A DNA stretch of 64,000 bases from Pontibacillus litoralis JSM 072002 (GTDB taxonomy: Bacteria; Bacillota; Bacilli; Bacillales; BH030062): contig NZ_AVPG01000003.1 in assembly GCF_000775615.1 (NCBI RefSeq), positions 1 through 64,000 of the forward strand, written 5' to 3'. Under the pieces are notes generated by a model. That model was not told where the DNA came from and ran no database searches. It saw only the letters and a list, made by a program, of their open reading frames with translations. The number at the start of each line of letters is the position of its first letter. The stretch's first letter is position 1. Shown here piece by piece: positions 16,994-25,380 of this stretch. Both the position numbers and the translations under genes were made by a program.

Positions 16994-19027
16994 TTATTTA
17001 ATTTCAATTACGTCGGCTTGTTGCTTTGTTACAGATCCTTCTATATTCACTTTCACTTCTTGTCCTTCTTTCAGGTTTGTGAAAATAATCGGAGTTACAA
17101 TAGAAGGTACTTTCGGTTTAACAGCGTCAATATCAACTTTCAGCAATGGTTGACCTTGCTTCACTTCATCGCCTTCTTGTACAAACGCTTCAAAACCTTC
17201 TCCCTTCAAATTTACTGTATCAATACCGAAGTGAATTAATACTTCTGTACCGTCTTCTGCTTCAAGACCGAGCGCGTGCTTTGTAGGAAATACATTTAAC
17301 ACTTTGCCGTTTACAGGTGAAACAACTTCACCGTCACTCGGATTAATTGCAAAGCCGTCCCCCATCATCTTACCAGAAAACACTTGATCTGGCACTTCTG
17401 TAATCGCCATCATTTGTCCTTCTAATGGGCTTACGAAGCTAAATGCATTACATTCTTTATCTGTAGTTGGTTCTGTTGTTTCTGTTGTTTCTTTTTCCTT
17501 CTCTATACGGCGCGGTGATTTTCCATCGATAATGTCTTGGATTTGACCTCTGATTGCATCAGAAGAAGGACCATAAATCGCTTGAATATTATTCCCTACT
17601 TCCATTACACCTGATGCTCCTTGTTTTTTCAAGCGTTCTTTATCTACTTTCTCTTTATCTTCAACAGAAACTCTTAAACGGGTAATACAAGCGTCAAGGT
17701 ACGTGATGTTCTTTTCTCCACCTAATGCTTCTAAAATTTCATATGGACGGTCGCCTGCATCTGTCGTTTCACTATCGTCGACAGCATCTTTTTCACGTCC
17801 TGGCGTTGCTAAATCGAATTTCAAAATCGCCCAGCGGAATCCGAAGTAGTATAGGAATGCAAAACCGATACCGACTAAAATGACTAACCACCAAGCTGTG
17901 CGGTTTTGTAATACTCCAAATAGGAGAAAGTCAATCAATCCACCAGAAAATGTCATTCCGATTTTAACATTTAGAATGTGCATGACCATAAATGAAAGTC
18001 CAGCAAAAACTGTGTGAATCGCAAATAGAAGTGGTGCAACAAATAAAAATGAGAATTCAATCGGTTCTGTAATACCTGTTAAGAAAGATGTTAACGCTGC
18101 AGAACCCATAATACCAGCGACAACTTTTTTACGTTCAGGGCTAGCAGTATGATAAATAGCTAACGCCGCTGCCGGAAGCCCGAACATCATAAATGGATAT
18201 TTACCAGTCATAAACGTACCAGCAGTTAATTCCACACCATCTTTAAGTTGAGCAAAGAAGATTTGTTGGTCTCCTCGAATAATTTCTCCTGCTGCGTTTG
18301 TGTAAGAACCGAATTCAAACCAAAACGGGGAATAAAATATGTGATGAAGACCAAATGGAATAAGCGCACGCTCAATGACACCAAAGATAAAAGCCGCTAA
18401 AGCTAAGTTACGGTCAAGCATGAAATGGGAAAACTCATTTAATGCATATTGCACTGGTGGCCATACCCAAATCATTGCAATACCTAAAAATAAAGCTGAG
18501 AAAGCTGTAATAATTGGAACAAAACGTTTTCCTGCAAAGAATCCTAAGTATTGCGGCAGCTCTATGTTGAAGAATTTATTATAAAGTACAGAGGCGAGTA
18601 TACCGACAATAATACCTCCGAATACTCCTGTTTGTAAGGTTGGGATTCCTAACACTTCAGCATAGGCAGGGCTTTCTGCTGCCATTTCTGGTGTTACGTT
18701 AGCAAGTACCCCCATCGTAACGTTCATAATTAAGTAACCAATGATAGCCGCTAAACCAGCTACACCATCACCTTTTGATAATCCGATGGCGACTCCAACA
18801 GCAAATAATAGTGCTAGGTTCGCAAACACGATGTCACCAGACTCTGCCATCACTTGAGCAATTAATTGTATCCAATCCGCTTGAAATGCTGGCACGCGAT
18901 TTAAGAAAGTTTCTTCTTGAAACGTCGTACCTAAAGCAAGTAGAATACCAGCTGCTGGTAGCAATGCTACTGGAAGCATTAACGCCTTACCGACTTTTTG
19001 TAAGATACCAAATACTTGTTTAAACAT
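16994..19027 (-). CDS. ptsG: Glucose-specific PTS enzyme IICBA
   Basis: 677 aa from the ATG at 19027 with GGAGGAAA upstream; the open frame beyond it covers the antiterminator region. Domain order: EIIC (about 1-400, eight or more membrane spans, with [15 protein letters not shown]), EIIB (about 440-520, phosphorylated cysteine in [10 protein letters not shown]), EIIA (about 545-677, phosphorylated histidine in [10 protein letters not shown]). It imports glucose and phosphorylates it to glucose-6-phosphate. Regulated by GlcT through the leader described separately. All three active residues are present. Confidence 0.95.
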   Translation of the reverse strand: MFKQVFGILQKVGKALMLPVALLPAAGILLALGTTFQEETFLNRVPAFQADWIQLIAQVMAESGDIVFANLALLFAVGVAIGLSKGDGVAGLAAIIGYLIMNVTMGVLANVTPEMAAESPAYAEVLGIPTLQTGVFGGIIVGILASVLYNKFFNIELPQYLGFFAGKRFVPIITAFSALFLGIAMIWVWPPVQYALNEFSHFMLDRNLALAAFIFGVIERALIPFGLHHIFYSPFWFEFGSYTNAAGEIIRGDQQIFFAQLKDGVELTAGTFMTGKYPFMMFGLPAAALAIYHTASPERKKVVAGIMGSAALTSFLTGITEPIEFSFLFVAPLLFAIHTVFAGLSFMVMHILNVKIGMTFSGGLIDFLLFGVLQNRTAWWLVILVGIGFAFLYYFGFRWAILKFDLATPGREKDAVDDSETTDAGDRPYEILEALGGEKNITYLDACITRLRVSVEDKEKVDKERLKKQGASGVMEVGNNIQAIYGPSSDAIRGQIQDIIDGKSPRRIEKEKETTETTEPTTDKECNAFSFVSPLEGQMMAITEVPDQVFSGKMMGDGFAINPSDGEVVSPVNGKVLNVFPTKHALGLEAEDGTEVLIHFGIDTVNLKGEGFEAFVQEGDEVKQGQPLLKVDIDAVKPKVPSIVTPIIFTNLKEGQEVKVNIEGSVTKQQADVIEIK

Positions 19028-19082
19028 GTCTATTTCCTCCTTTTTTATGCAACAAACTTCTATAAACCATTTCTTTAAAAAA

Positions 19083-19192
19083 CAAAAAAGCATGAGTGTA
19101 AAAAGATATACAGACTGGCGACAATTAGATATACTAACGTCGTTGACCTGCTTATCTTTCCTCACTCATGCCTGATCTAATCAGTAACACGC
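19083..19192 (-). promoter_or_regulatory. GlcT ribonucleic antiterminator (RAT) and overlapping terminator in the ptsG leader
   Basis: On the minus strand GTGTTACTGATTAGATCAGG (about 19170-19189) closely matches the B. subtilis ptsG RAT. It overlaps a long terminator: GCATGAGTG (19163-19171 side) pairs with CACTCATGC (19090-19098 side), extended by AAAGATA/TATCTTT, followed by TTTTTTGTTTTTT. The RAT hairpin and the terminator share GGCATGAG and exclude each other. When glucose is present unphosphorylated GlcT should bind the RAT and let transcription into ptsG. Confidence 0.88.
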
Positions 19193-19213
19193 AAAGAAAT
19201 TATTGCAATAGTA

Positions 19214-20050
19214 TTATGAAATTAATCGTTGTAAATGAATTGTTAAGTAGATAGCTTCTGCTTCATCTACCGGTTTTTGAAGTTTTTGTTGCATAATTTT
19301 AATTAACTTCCATGACAAATTATAACACAATGGATACTCTTCTTTCAATACTTCATCTAATTTATTTCGACCTCCCAAACCCTCTTGTTTATGCGCTCGT
19401 TCAATAGCTCGTCGTAAGTGTTGTACTAATCGATGATAATCCACACTTTGTCTGTCAATTTGAATGAACAACTGGCCTTCGATAACCGTTGTTAATTGTT
19501 GAATCAGTTCGGAATTTTGATTAATTTCCGCCACTTTCTTGTCGGTAATAGCACTATGAATATGAATTGCAATAAACCCTATTTCACCATCTGGCAATTG
19601 GTATCCAAGCCAATCATCTATCATTCGAACAACTTCTTCGGCAACTTCATATTCTTTCGGGTATAACGATTGAATCTCTAATAAAAACGGATTCTTAAAA
19701 TCTAAACCTTCTCCTAAACGCTTAACAGCAAAAGCAATATGGTCTGTTAAAGCAATGTGAACATGCTCGTTAAGTTTACTCTCCATTCTCGTTTCAATAT
19801 GATGCATAATATGATTCATAAATACGATAAATTCTTCATTTAGTTGTGGCAACAATTGCTTATACTGCTCTTGAGTAGAAGCGTCTTCCAAGCGATACAC
19901 TTTCTCCACTGTCCCTTCAGCAATTTGCTCCCCCTTCTTTTTTCCAAACCCGATCCCTTTACCAATTAAGATGACTTCTTCCCCATTAAATTGATTAGCC
20001 ACTACGACATTATTATTCAGTACACGTTGAACAGTAGTATGATTAGTCAT
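19214..20050 (-). CDS. glcT: Transcription antiterminator GlcT (BglG family)
   Basis: 278 aa. An N-terminal RNA-binding CAT domain (about 1-60: VLNNNVVVANQ, GKGIGFGKKKGE) is followed by two PTS regulation domains: PRD1 (about 65-170, histidines in HIALTDHIAFA and FIAIHIHSA) and PRD2 (about 175-278, YHRLVQHLRRAIERAH and IYLTIHLQRL). EIIB-glucose phosphorylates PRD1 and inactivates the protein without glucose. It lies directly upstream of the RAT-bearing ptsG leader, its target. Confidence 0.92.
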   Translation of the reverse strand: MTNHTTVQRVLNNNVVVANQFNGEEVILIGKGIGFGKKKGEQIAEGTVEKVYRLEDASTQEQYKQLLPQLNEEFIVFMNHIMHHIETRMESKLNEHVHIALTDHIAFAVKRLGEGLDFKNPFLLEIQSLYPKEYEVAEEVVRMIDDWLGYQLPDGEIGFIAIHIHSAITDKKVAEINQNSELIQQLTTVIEGQLFIQIDRQSVDYHRLVQHLRRAIERAHKQEGLGGRNKLDEVLKEEYPLCYNLSWKLIKIMQQKLQKPVDEAEAIYLTIHLQRLIS

Positions 20051-20183
20051 CTCCTCACTCCAATTTTCTTTAATAAATTCTTCATCTCTTTTTTTCTTTA
20101 TTGTACTAAAACGTTTACAGGTTATAAAATAGAATTATGTTCTAGTATAATACTATAAATAAATTTTAATAAAGGTGGTACTT

Positions 20184-20984
20184 ATGATTAAATTACTTGT
20201 ATGCGATTTAGACGGTACACTAATTGACGGGGAAAACAAAGTAAAACAGCAAGATGTACAAGCCATTCAGGACGCCATAGATAATGGGATTACGTTAGCT
20301 ATTGCATCTGGTAGAATGGATCATGAAATAAAGGCCGTACTAGAATTACTAGAACAAAAAGAAAATGGTCACCGCGTAAGTCAAAATGGTGCCTTTATTT
20401 ATGATAAAGAAGGCCAAGCTATTCTCTCCAATACTTTTCCGCCAGAAAAAATTCAGGAATTGTTTCGTTCTACACTAGGAGAAGATATATTGACAACTGT
20501 ATCTACTGCAACGGATACGTATGTATTAGAGGATAATTTGGCTGCGCAGGAAGTTCAAAAACGATTATTTCATAAATTGATTATTGAACCCGATATGTTA
20601 ACGAAATTAGGAACAGAGATTAACCCTTCAAAAATAGCAGTCTTTGGTAAAACCGATCGTTTAAAGGCGTTGCAAAAAGAAATTGACGCGACATATGACC
20701 ATTATACAGAAAGTTATATATCTGATCCTATGTGTTTAGATTTAATGCCTAAGCATATTAGCAAAGGGGCTGCTGTGAAGAAGTTGATGCAAATGTATGG
20801 CTATAACCCTGAAGAAATAGCTTGTGTTGGTGATTCATATAACGACCTATCCATGTTTGAACTTACTCCGAACAGTTTCGCTATGCCACAGGCAGAAGAC
20901 GCGGTAAAAGAAAAAGCTACGCACGTCATTACCGATGTAGCTGATGCAATTCATTATTTACTAAAAAAACCGATATCAAAATAA
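20184..20984 (+). CDS. HAD-family (Cof-type) sugar-phosphate phosphatase
   Basis: 266 aa from the ATG at 20184 behind AAAGGTGG; an in-frame GTG at 20175 is inside that ribosome site. HAD motif I DLDGTLID (7-14), motif II ASGRMDHE, motif III lysine (KAL region) and motif IV GDSYNDLSMF. A cap domain of type IIB (about 85-190) marks the Cof/YbiV-like group, cytoplasmic phosphatases of sugar phosphates and pyridoxal phosphate. Substrate not determined. Divergent from glcT, which only hints at sugar metabolism. Confidence 0.85.
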   Translation: MIKLLVCDLDGTLIDGENKVKQQDVQAIQDAIDNGITLAIASGRMDHEIKAVLELLEQKENGHRVSQNGAFIYDKEGQAILSNTFPPEKIQELFRSTLGEDILTTVSTATDTYVLEDNLAAQEVQKRLFHKLIIEPDMLTKLGTEINPSKIAVFGKTDRLKALQKEIDATYDHYTESYISDPMCLDLMPKHISKGAAVKKLMQMYGYNPEEIACVGDSYNDLSMFELTPNSFAMPQAEDAVKEKATHVITDVADAIHYLLKKPISK

Positions 20985-20996
20985 CCACAATAAGAT

Positions 20997-21029
20997 TAAA
21001 GCAAGCAGCCTTTCATTGGGCTGCTTACT
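20997..21029 (+). terminator. Terminator between the HAD gene and yfhH
   Basis: AGCAGCC and GGGCTGCT around TTTCATT, between converging genes. Confidence 0.7.
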
Positions 21030-21383
21030 TTATGATGGATTGATCTTATTTCCTAGCATAGATATGGGGAGTGCTTCATACTCTTCAGCACCTTGTACTT
21101 CTAACCATGTCCCGTTTTCATCCTTCCGTCTTCCCCACGCAAAAATACCATTCATATACTGGATTTCAAAATACACTGCGGGGCTTCCTTCTATTTCATA
21201 AACATCTCCTTTAGAGAACGTAGCAGGATTGACCATGTATGATTTAGCCATTTGAATTTTACGTTGGTAAACCGCATACTCGTTCACCATTCCCATCTGT
21301 TCGGCTTTTCTCGCTTGTTCTGTTAACTTTGAAACTACATCACGTAATTGCTCAACAGTCATATCACTATATCTTTGCTCCAC
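21030..21383 (-). CDS. yfhH: YfhH family protein (DUF1811)
   Basis: 117 aa, slightly longer than the B. subtilis protein. The N-terminal helical part (RYSDMTVEQLRDVV, KAEQMGMVNEYAVYQRKI) is followed by a small beta domain (VYEIEGSPAVYFEIQYMNGIFAWGRR). It lies next to recX in the same order as in B. subtilis. Function unknown. Confidence 0.82.
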   Translation of the reverse strand: MEQRYSDMTVEQLRDVVSKLTEQARKAEQMGMVNEYAVYQRKIQMAKSYMVNPATFSKGDVYEIEGSPAVYFEIQYMNGIFAWGRRKDENGTWLEVQGAEEYEALPISMLGNKINPS

Positions 21384-21446
21384 TGTCTAAACACCCCTTT
21401 TATCTATATTCTAACAAAGGTTAACAAACCATTCATTGGACATACA

Positions 21447-22265
21447 CTATTCTCCCTCTTGTAAAAACGCATCCATAAACTGTTCGATTAATTCAAAAGG
21501 AAACCCCTTACGGTATAAAGCCCCTTTTACTTTATACTTTAACTCATAACCACTAGCTTTTCCGCGATACTTACGCAAAGCCTTCTCGCCCTGTATGACT
21601 ATCGCATTCCATTCCGCTTCTTCATCTTTCTCCTCGGATAAATTGGCCATAGCTTCTTGAATCACATCATTCGTAAATCCTTTTTGCAATAAAGTGTGCT
21701 GCACCTTCTGCCGTTGTTCTTTAAATGACTTTCTGCCATCTTGACGTAGTTTCTTGTCTATCCATTTGGTTGCCTTCTGCAATTGCTCATCGAAAGTATA
21801 TTGTTGTATTGCTTGATGTGCAATACAATCCGCTACGCCTTTTTCCTTTAATTCCTTTTTCACGAGCAATGGACCTTTACTAGATGTTTGAATTCTTGTT
21901 CGTACAAGAGCATCGGCAAATGCTTGATCATCTAAATACCCTTCTTTCTGTAAACGATGGATGACATAGTCAATTTTATCTTCTTCTACATCTTTCTTTG
22001 CCAAATAAGTCACTATTTCTTTTTTCGATCGCATTCGATAGCTTAAATAGTGAATAGCTAGGGTATAACATTTATGGAAAGAGTCTTCTTTCGTAAGTGT
22101 TTCAATAAAAGAATCATCAAGTTCCATTCCTTTATGAAGCACATGTTGGATTAATATCTCTTCATCGACACTAAACCCGTATACTTCTCCTTGGCCTTTA
22201 TCTAAAAATATATTATAACGATTTTGATGTCGCTTTTGAGTAGTAATGCGGGTAATCTTTGGCAC
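21447..22265 (-). CDS. recX: Regulatory protein RecX
   Basis: 272 aa. Made of repeated three-helix units; the best visible are ALHYLSYRMRSKKEIVTYLA (first), VIHRLQKEGYLDDQAFADALV (second) and repeats near residues 150-190 and 215-265 ending in GFPFELIEQF. Low-GC Gram-positive RecX proteins have this longer length. It binds RecA filaments and modulates recombination. The gene precedes yfhH and is divergent from yfhF, as in B. subtilis, where it is called yfhG. Confidence 0.9.
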   Translation of the reverse strand: MPKITRITTQKRHQNRYNIFLDKGQGEVYGFSVDEEILIQHVLHKGMELDDSFIETLTKEDSFHKCYTLAIHYLSYRMRSKKEIVTYLAKKDVEEDKIDYVIHRLQKEGYLDDQAFADALVRTRIQTSSKGPLLVKKELKEKGVADCIAHQAIQQYTFDEQLQKATKWIDKKLRQDGRKSFKEQRQKVQHTLLQKGFTNDVIQEAMANLSEEKDEEAEWNAIVIQGEKALRKYRGKASGYELKYKVKGALYRKGFPFELIEQFMDAFLQEGE

Positions 22266-22345
22266 GAGTTATTCACCTCTCTATCTCATACAATTGTAGC
22301 ATATGGGATTACGTATTATAAGAAACGACAGGAGGACTGGTATGA

Positions 22346-23260
22346 ATGAAAATTGCCATTACTGGTGGAACAGGGTTTGTTGGAACACATGTAACGAAGT
22401 ATCTTATTTCGAAAGGGCATGACGTATATATATTAACGCGAAACCCAGACAAATACGAGAACAAAGAGCGAATCACATATGTAGGTTGGTTACAAGATAA
22501 ATATAAACCACAAGAGGAACTACCTACTTTAAACGCAATCGTTCATTTGGCTGGTGAGAACTTAAATAGTGGACGTTGGACGGAGTCAAGAAAAGAGAAG
22601 ATTCTACAAAGCAGATTGAAAGGAACAGAAGCAGTGATTGACTTAATACGGAAAATGGAGCATAAACCTGATGTACTGATTAATGCTTCTGCGATTGGCT
22701 ATTATGGTACTTCAGAAACGAAAATGTTCACAGAAAATACGACGACGAGCGGTGATGATTTTCTTGCACACGTTGTGGAAAAATGGGAGAATACAGCTAC
22801 TCAGGCTAAGGAATTAGGTGTTCGGACTGCTTTGCTTCGTTTTGGTGTTATCCTTGGTGAAGAAGGAGCACTACAAAAAATGGCTATGCCTTATAAATTT
22901 ATGGCGGGTGGAACACTAGGGAATGGCGAACAATGGATGTCTTGGATTCACATAGATGACATTGTCGGCTTAATCGATTTTTCCATTCGAGAGCCTAACG
23001 CTTCAGGAGCAATCAATGCAACGGCACCAAACCCGAAACGAAATAAAGAGTTTGGTCAATTAATAGGTAAGGTATTGAACCGACCTCACTGGATACCCGC
23101 ACCTACCTTTGCCCTACAATTACTATTAGGCGAAATGAGCACTCTCGTTTTAGAAGGACAATACGTTTATCCTCAGAAAGCACTAGAGTTAGGCTACACG
23201 TTCCAATACCCTGAACTAAAGCCAGCCCTTGAAAATATATTTTCTAAAAAAGGGGGATGA
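22346..23260 (+). CDS. yfhF: TIGR01777-type NAD-dependent epimerase/dehydratase family protein
   Basis: 304 aa. The N-terminal Rossmann motif GGTGFVGTHV (7-16) and HLAGENLNSGRW, SAIGYYG, LRFGVILG and WIHIDDIVGLI are the blocks that define the TIGR01777/SulA-related extended SDR family. A C-terminal DUF1731 segment (about 250-300, PTFALQLLLGEM) is present. Oxidoreductase activity is inferred from the fold; substrate unknown. The ribosome site AGGAGG lies well placed before the ATG. Confidence 0.87.
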   Translation: MKIAITGGTGFVGTHVTKYLISKGHDVYILTRNPDKYENKERITYVGWLQDKYKPQEELPTLNAIVHLAGENLNSGRWTESRKEKILQSRLKGTEAVIDLIRKMEHKPDVLINASAIGYYGTSETKMFTENTTTSGDDFLAHVVEKWENTATQAKELGVRTALLRFGVILGEEGALQKMAMPYKFMAGGTLGNGEQWMSWIHIDDIVGLIDFSIREPNASGAINATAPNPKRNKEFGQLIGKVLNRPHWIPAPTFALQLLLGEMSTLVLEGQYVYPQKALELGYTFQYPELKPALENIFSKKGG

Positions 23261-23369
23261 TCCTCCTTTTTAGGAAACGAATTTTTAATAAAATCGTAAC
23301 ATTACATCTATAGAAATATACATACTTTTATGTAAAAATTTACTACAAGAAAAGAATAAAGCAAACCTC

Positions 23370-23398
23370 TTTACCCTATGGGGTATTTTTGTTATAGT
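23370..23398 (+). promoter_or_regulatory. cstB promoter with a CsoR/CstR-like palindrome in the spacer
   Basis: TTTACC (23370-23375), a 17-base spacer and TATAGT (23393-23398) form a sigma-A promoter. Between and overlapping them is TACCCTATGGGGTA (23372-23385), an imperfect G/C-box palindrome of the sort bound by CsoR-family repressors, including the persulfide sensor CstR. No CsoR/CstR gene is nearby. Confidence 0.55.
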
Positions 23399-23465
23399 AT
23401 TACCTATAGAAAATATCCCCTGTCATAAGAGGGAAAATAAAAATTCATGAAGCGAGGGATTTACA

Positions 23466-24878
23466 GTGTTACTAAAATATTTTTATGATGAAAAATTAGC
23501 ACAAGCATCTTACATGGTTGGATGTCAAGCAACAGGTGAAGCATTAGTAATGGACCCTTCTCGAAATATTCAAAGCTATGTAGACACGGCAAAAAAAGAA
23601 GGTTTAACAATTACACACGTAGCAGAGACTCATATACATGCAGATTTCGTTTCTGGAGCAAGAGAACTAGCAACGGTTACAGGAGCGACTGCTTATTTAT
23701 CTGGTGAAGGTGGCGAAGACTGGAGCTATCAATTTCTAGATACGATTCATCACCAAGTAGTACATGATGGAGACCAATTCAAAGTTGGTAACGTCACAAT
23801 TGAAGTCATGCACACACCAGGGCATACTCCAGAATCTATTTCATTTAAATTATTTGACCGCGGCCAAAACACCCCTATGGGCATATTTACGGGAGATTTC
23901 GTGTTTGTTGGTGATGTTGGTCGTCCCGATTTATTAGAAAAAGCAGCAGGAATCGAAAACACATCTGAAATTGGCGCACGTCAAATGTTTGCATCATTAG
24001 AACGCTTCAAGCAATTACCAGATCATATGCAAGTATGGCCAGGACATGGAGCTGGAAGTGCATGCGGTAAAGCTTTAGGTGCAATTCCATCTAGTACAGT
24101 CGGATATGAGAAAGCAGCAAACTGGGCATTACAACATGAGGATGAAGAAACGTTCGTACATGCGTTAATTGCTGAACAACCTGAACCACCAAAATATTTT
24201 GCTGTCATGAAACGAGTGAATAAAGAAGGTCCTGCATTATTAAGTGAACTTGACGATCCTTCTATCATCAAACCAAATGCAACACAATTACAAGAACAGA
24301 TTAAAGAAGGAATACAAATCGTCGATACCCGACCAGCTGGTGAATTCGCACAAGCACACATTGCTGGTACAATTAATATTCCAGCGAACAAATCCTTTGC
24401 TAATTGGGCTGGTTGGTTAGTAGATTATACTCAACCTGTGTATTTAATTACACAAGACGCTAAAATAACAGAACTAACAACAGCTTTACGCTCTGTTGGT
24501 GCTGACCATGTTGCAGGCTATATGCCAATGGAACACTTCGAACAACTGCAAAACGATATGGAGATGGAGAGCTATGAAGGAACCACTCCAGAACAAATTG
24601 CAGATAAGATTGCAAACGAAGAAGTGAATTTATTAGACGTTCGTAACATAGGAGAATGGAATGACGGTCACATTCCACAAGCGCAGCACATCATGCTAGG
24701 ATACCTTCAAGAACGCGTGGAGGAAGTGCCAACAGATAAACCACTAGTTGTACAATGTAAATCTGGTGGCCGCTCTGCAATGGCAACAAGCATTCTACAA
24801 GCAAAAGGTGTGAAGAACGTAATCAACCTTCAAGGTGGCTACGACGCTTGGGCTAGCAAAGGTTACCCAACTAAATAA
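23466..24878 (+). CDS. cstB: CstB-like persulfide dioxygenase/sulfurtransferase (MBL fold plus rhodaneses)
   Basis: 470 aa. N-terminal metallo-beta-lactamase fold (about 1-250) with the ETHIHADFVSG iron ligands, HTPGHTPES and TGDFVFVGDVGRPDL, as in ETHE1-type persulfide dioxygenases. GHGAGSACGKALG (about 193-205) carries the cysteine that in S. aureus CstB is Cys201. A degenerate rhodanese (about 265-360, no cysteine at the active loop) and an active one (about 375-470, VVQCKSGGRSAM) follow. The enzyme turns persulfides into thiosulfate to clear sulfide stress. Domain order matches CstB. It stands alone, without cstA, tauE or cstR. Confidence 0.85.
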   Translation: MLLKYFYDEKLAQASYMVGCQATGEALVMDPSRNIQSYVDTAKKEGLTITHVAETHIHADFVSGARELATVTGATAYLSGEGGEDWSYQFLDTIHHQVVHDGDQFKVGNVTIEVMHTPGHTPESISFKLFDRGQNTPMGIFTGDFVFVGDVGRPDLLEKAAGIENTSEIGARQMFASLERFKQLPDHMQVWPGHGAGSACGKALGAIPSSTVGYEKAANWALQHEDEETFVHALIAEQPEPPKYFAVMKRVNKEGPALLSELDDPSIIKPNATQLQEQIKEGIQIVDTRPAGEFAQAHIAGTINIPANKSFANWAGWLVDYTQPVYLITQDAKITELTTALRSVGADHVAGYMPMEHFEQLQNDMEMESYEGTTPEQIADKIANEEVNLLDVRNIGEWNDGHIPQAQHIMLGYLQERVEEVPTDKPLVVQCKSGGRSAMATSILQAKGVKNVINLQGGYDAWASKGYPTK

Positions 24879-24886
24879 TATTTCAT

Positions 24887-24929
24887 AGCACTCCGAACTT
24901 CCCGTGAAGATTCGGAGTGCTTTTTTTTG
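24887..24929 (+). terminator. Terminator of cstB
   Basis: AGCACTCCGAA and TTCGGAGTGCT form a perfect 11-bp stem followed by TTTTTTTT. Confidence 0.92.
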
Positions 24930-24960
24930 GGAATAAGGCGACGTGAGATTGGTCATACTA
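24930..24960 (+). promoter_or_regulatory. Sigma-G-type promoter of yfhE
   Basis: GGAATA (24930-24935), 18-base spacer and CATACTA (24954-24960) closely match the sigma-G consensus TGAATA/CATACTA. This predicts forespore expression of the small gene that follows. Confidence 0.65.
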
Positions 24961-24992
24961 TAGCCAAACAGGTTGAACGAAGGAGCGATTAA

Positions 24993-25121
24993 ATGAAATC
25001 GAAAGCGAGAGCGGCAAAAGAAAGTAAGAAATCATTTTCTAAAGCACAAGAGGTGTTATACTTACAAGATTTTAAGCGAGCCAATAAAATCGCTAAACAT
25101 TCTTCCAAAAACTCATTGTAA
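24993..25121 (+). CDS. yfhE: YfhE family small protein
   Basis: 42 aa with GAAGGAG eight bases before the ATG. Basic, Ser/Lys-rich; the core KAQEVLYLQDFKRANK is the signature of the short YfhE family. In B. subtilis yfhE lies next to yfhF; here cstB has been placed between them. The upstream sigma-G-type promoter suggests a forespore protein. Function unknown. Confidence 0.78.
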   Translation: MKSKARAAKESKKSFSKAQEVLYLQDFKRANKIAKHSSKNSL

Positions 25122-25139
25122 CAAGCGACTTTAACCATT

Positions 25140-25244
25140 CTAGCTAAGCAGGTTGGAAAAGAAAGCGCATGTATAAACGAATATAAATGTGGATAGTATG
25201 GTGAATAAGAGGTTGCTTCTTATAATCATCCTTGTGATGTGCAC
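25140..25244 (-). CDS. Possible 34-aa single-span membrane peptide
   Basis: A GTG at about 25244 follows GGGGAGGA, and the frame reads a short basic start then a single hydrophobic segment (LLFTILSTFIFVYTCAFF) up to a stop at 25140. The same frame is open further upstream to 25358 but without another start signal. No promoter or homologue is recognised. It could be a real small membrane protein or chance. Confidence 0.3.
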   Translation of the reverse strand: MHITRMIIRSNLLFTILSTFIFVYTCAFFSNLLS

Positions 25245-25282
25245 CGATTCCTCCCCTTTTAGTGCAGTATAGGAAGCTTCAC

Positions 25283-25322
25283 AAAAAGCGACTGTTTGAA
25301 GCAGTCGCTTTTCTTTTTTTTG
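25283..25322 (+). terminator. Terminator hairpin downstream of yfhE
   Basis: AAAAGCGACTG and CAGTCGCTTTT form an 11-bp stem, followed on the plus strand by CTTTTTTTT. Confidence 0.75.
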
Positions 25323-25380
25323 TAATGAAATACCTATCCGAAAAAAAAGATGCTCCATTTAAGGAACACCTCTATATTCT

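Noticed and set aside
16994-17239. Plus-strand ORF (17018-17239) opposite ptsG
   Set aside because: Antisense to the EIIA domain with no start signal.
23466-24878. Hydroxyacylglutathione hydrolase (glyoxalase II)
   Set aside because: The metallo-beta-lactamase part is shared, but two rhodanese domains and the GSACGKAL cysteine fit CstB instead.
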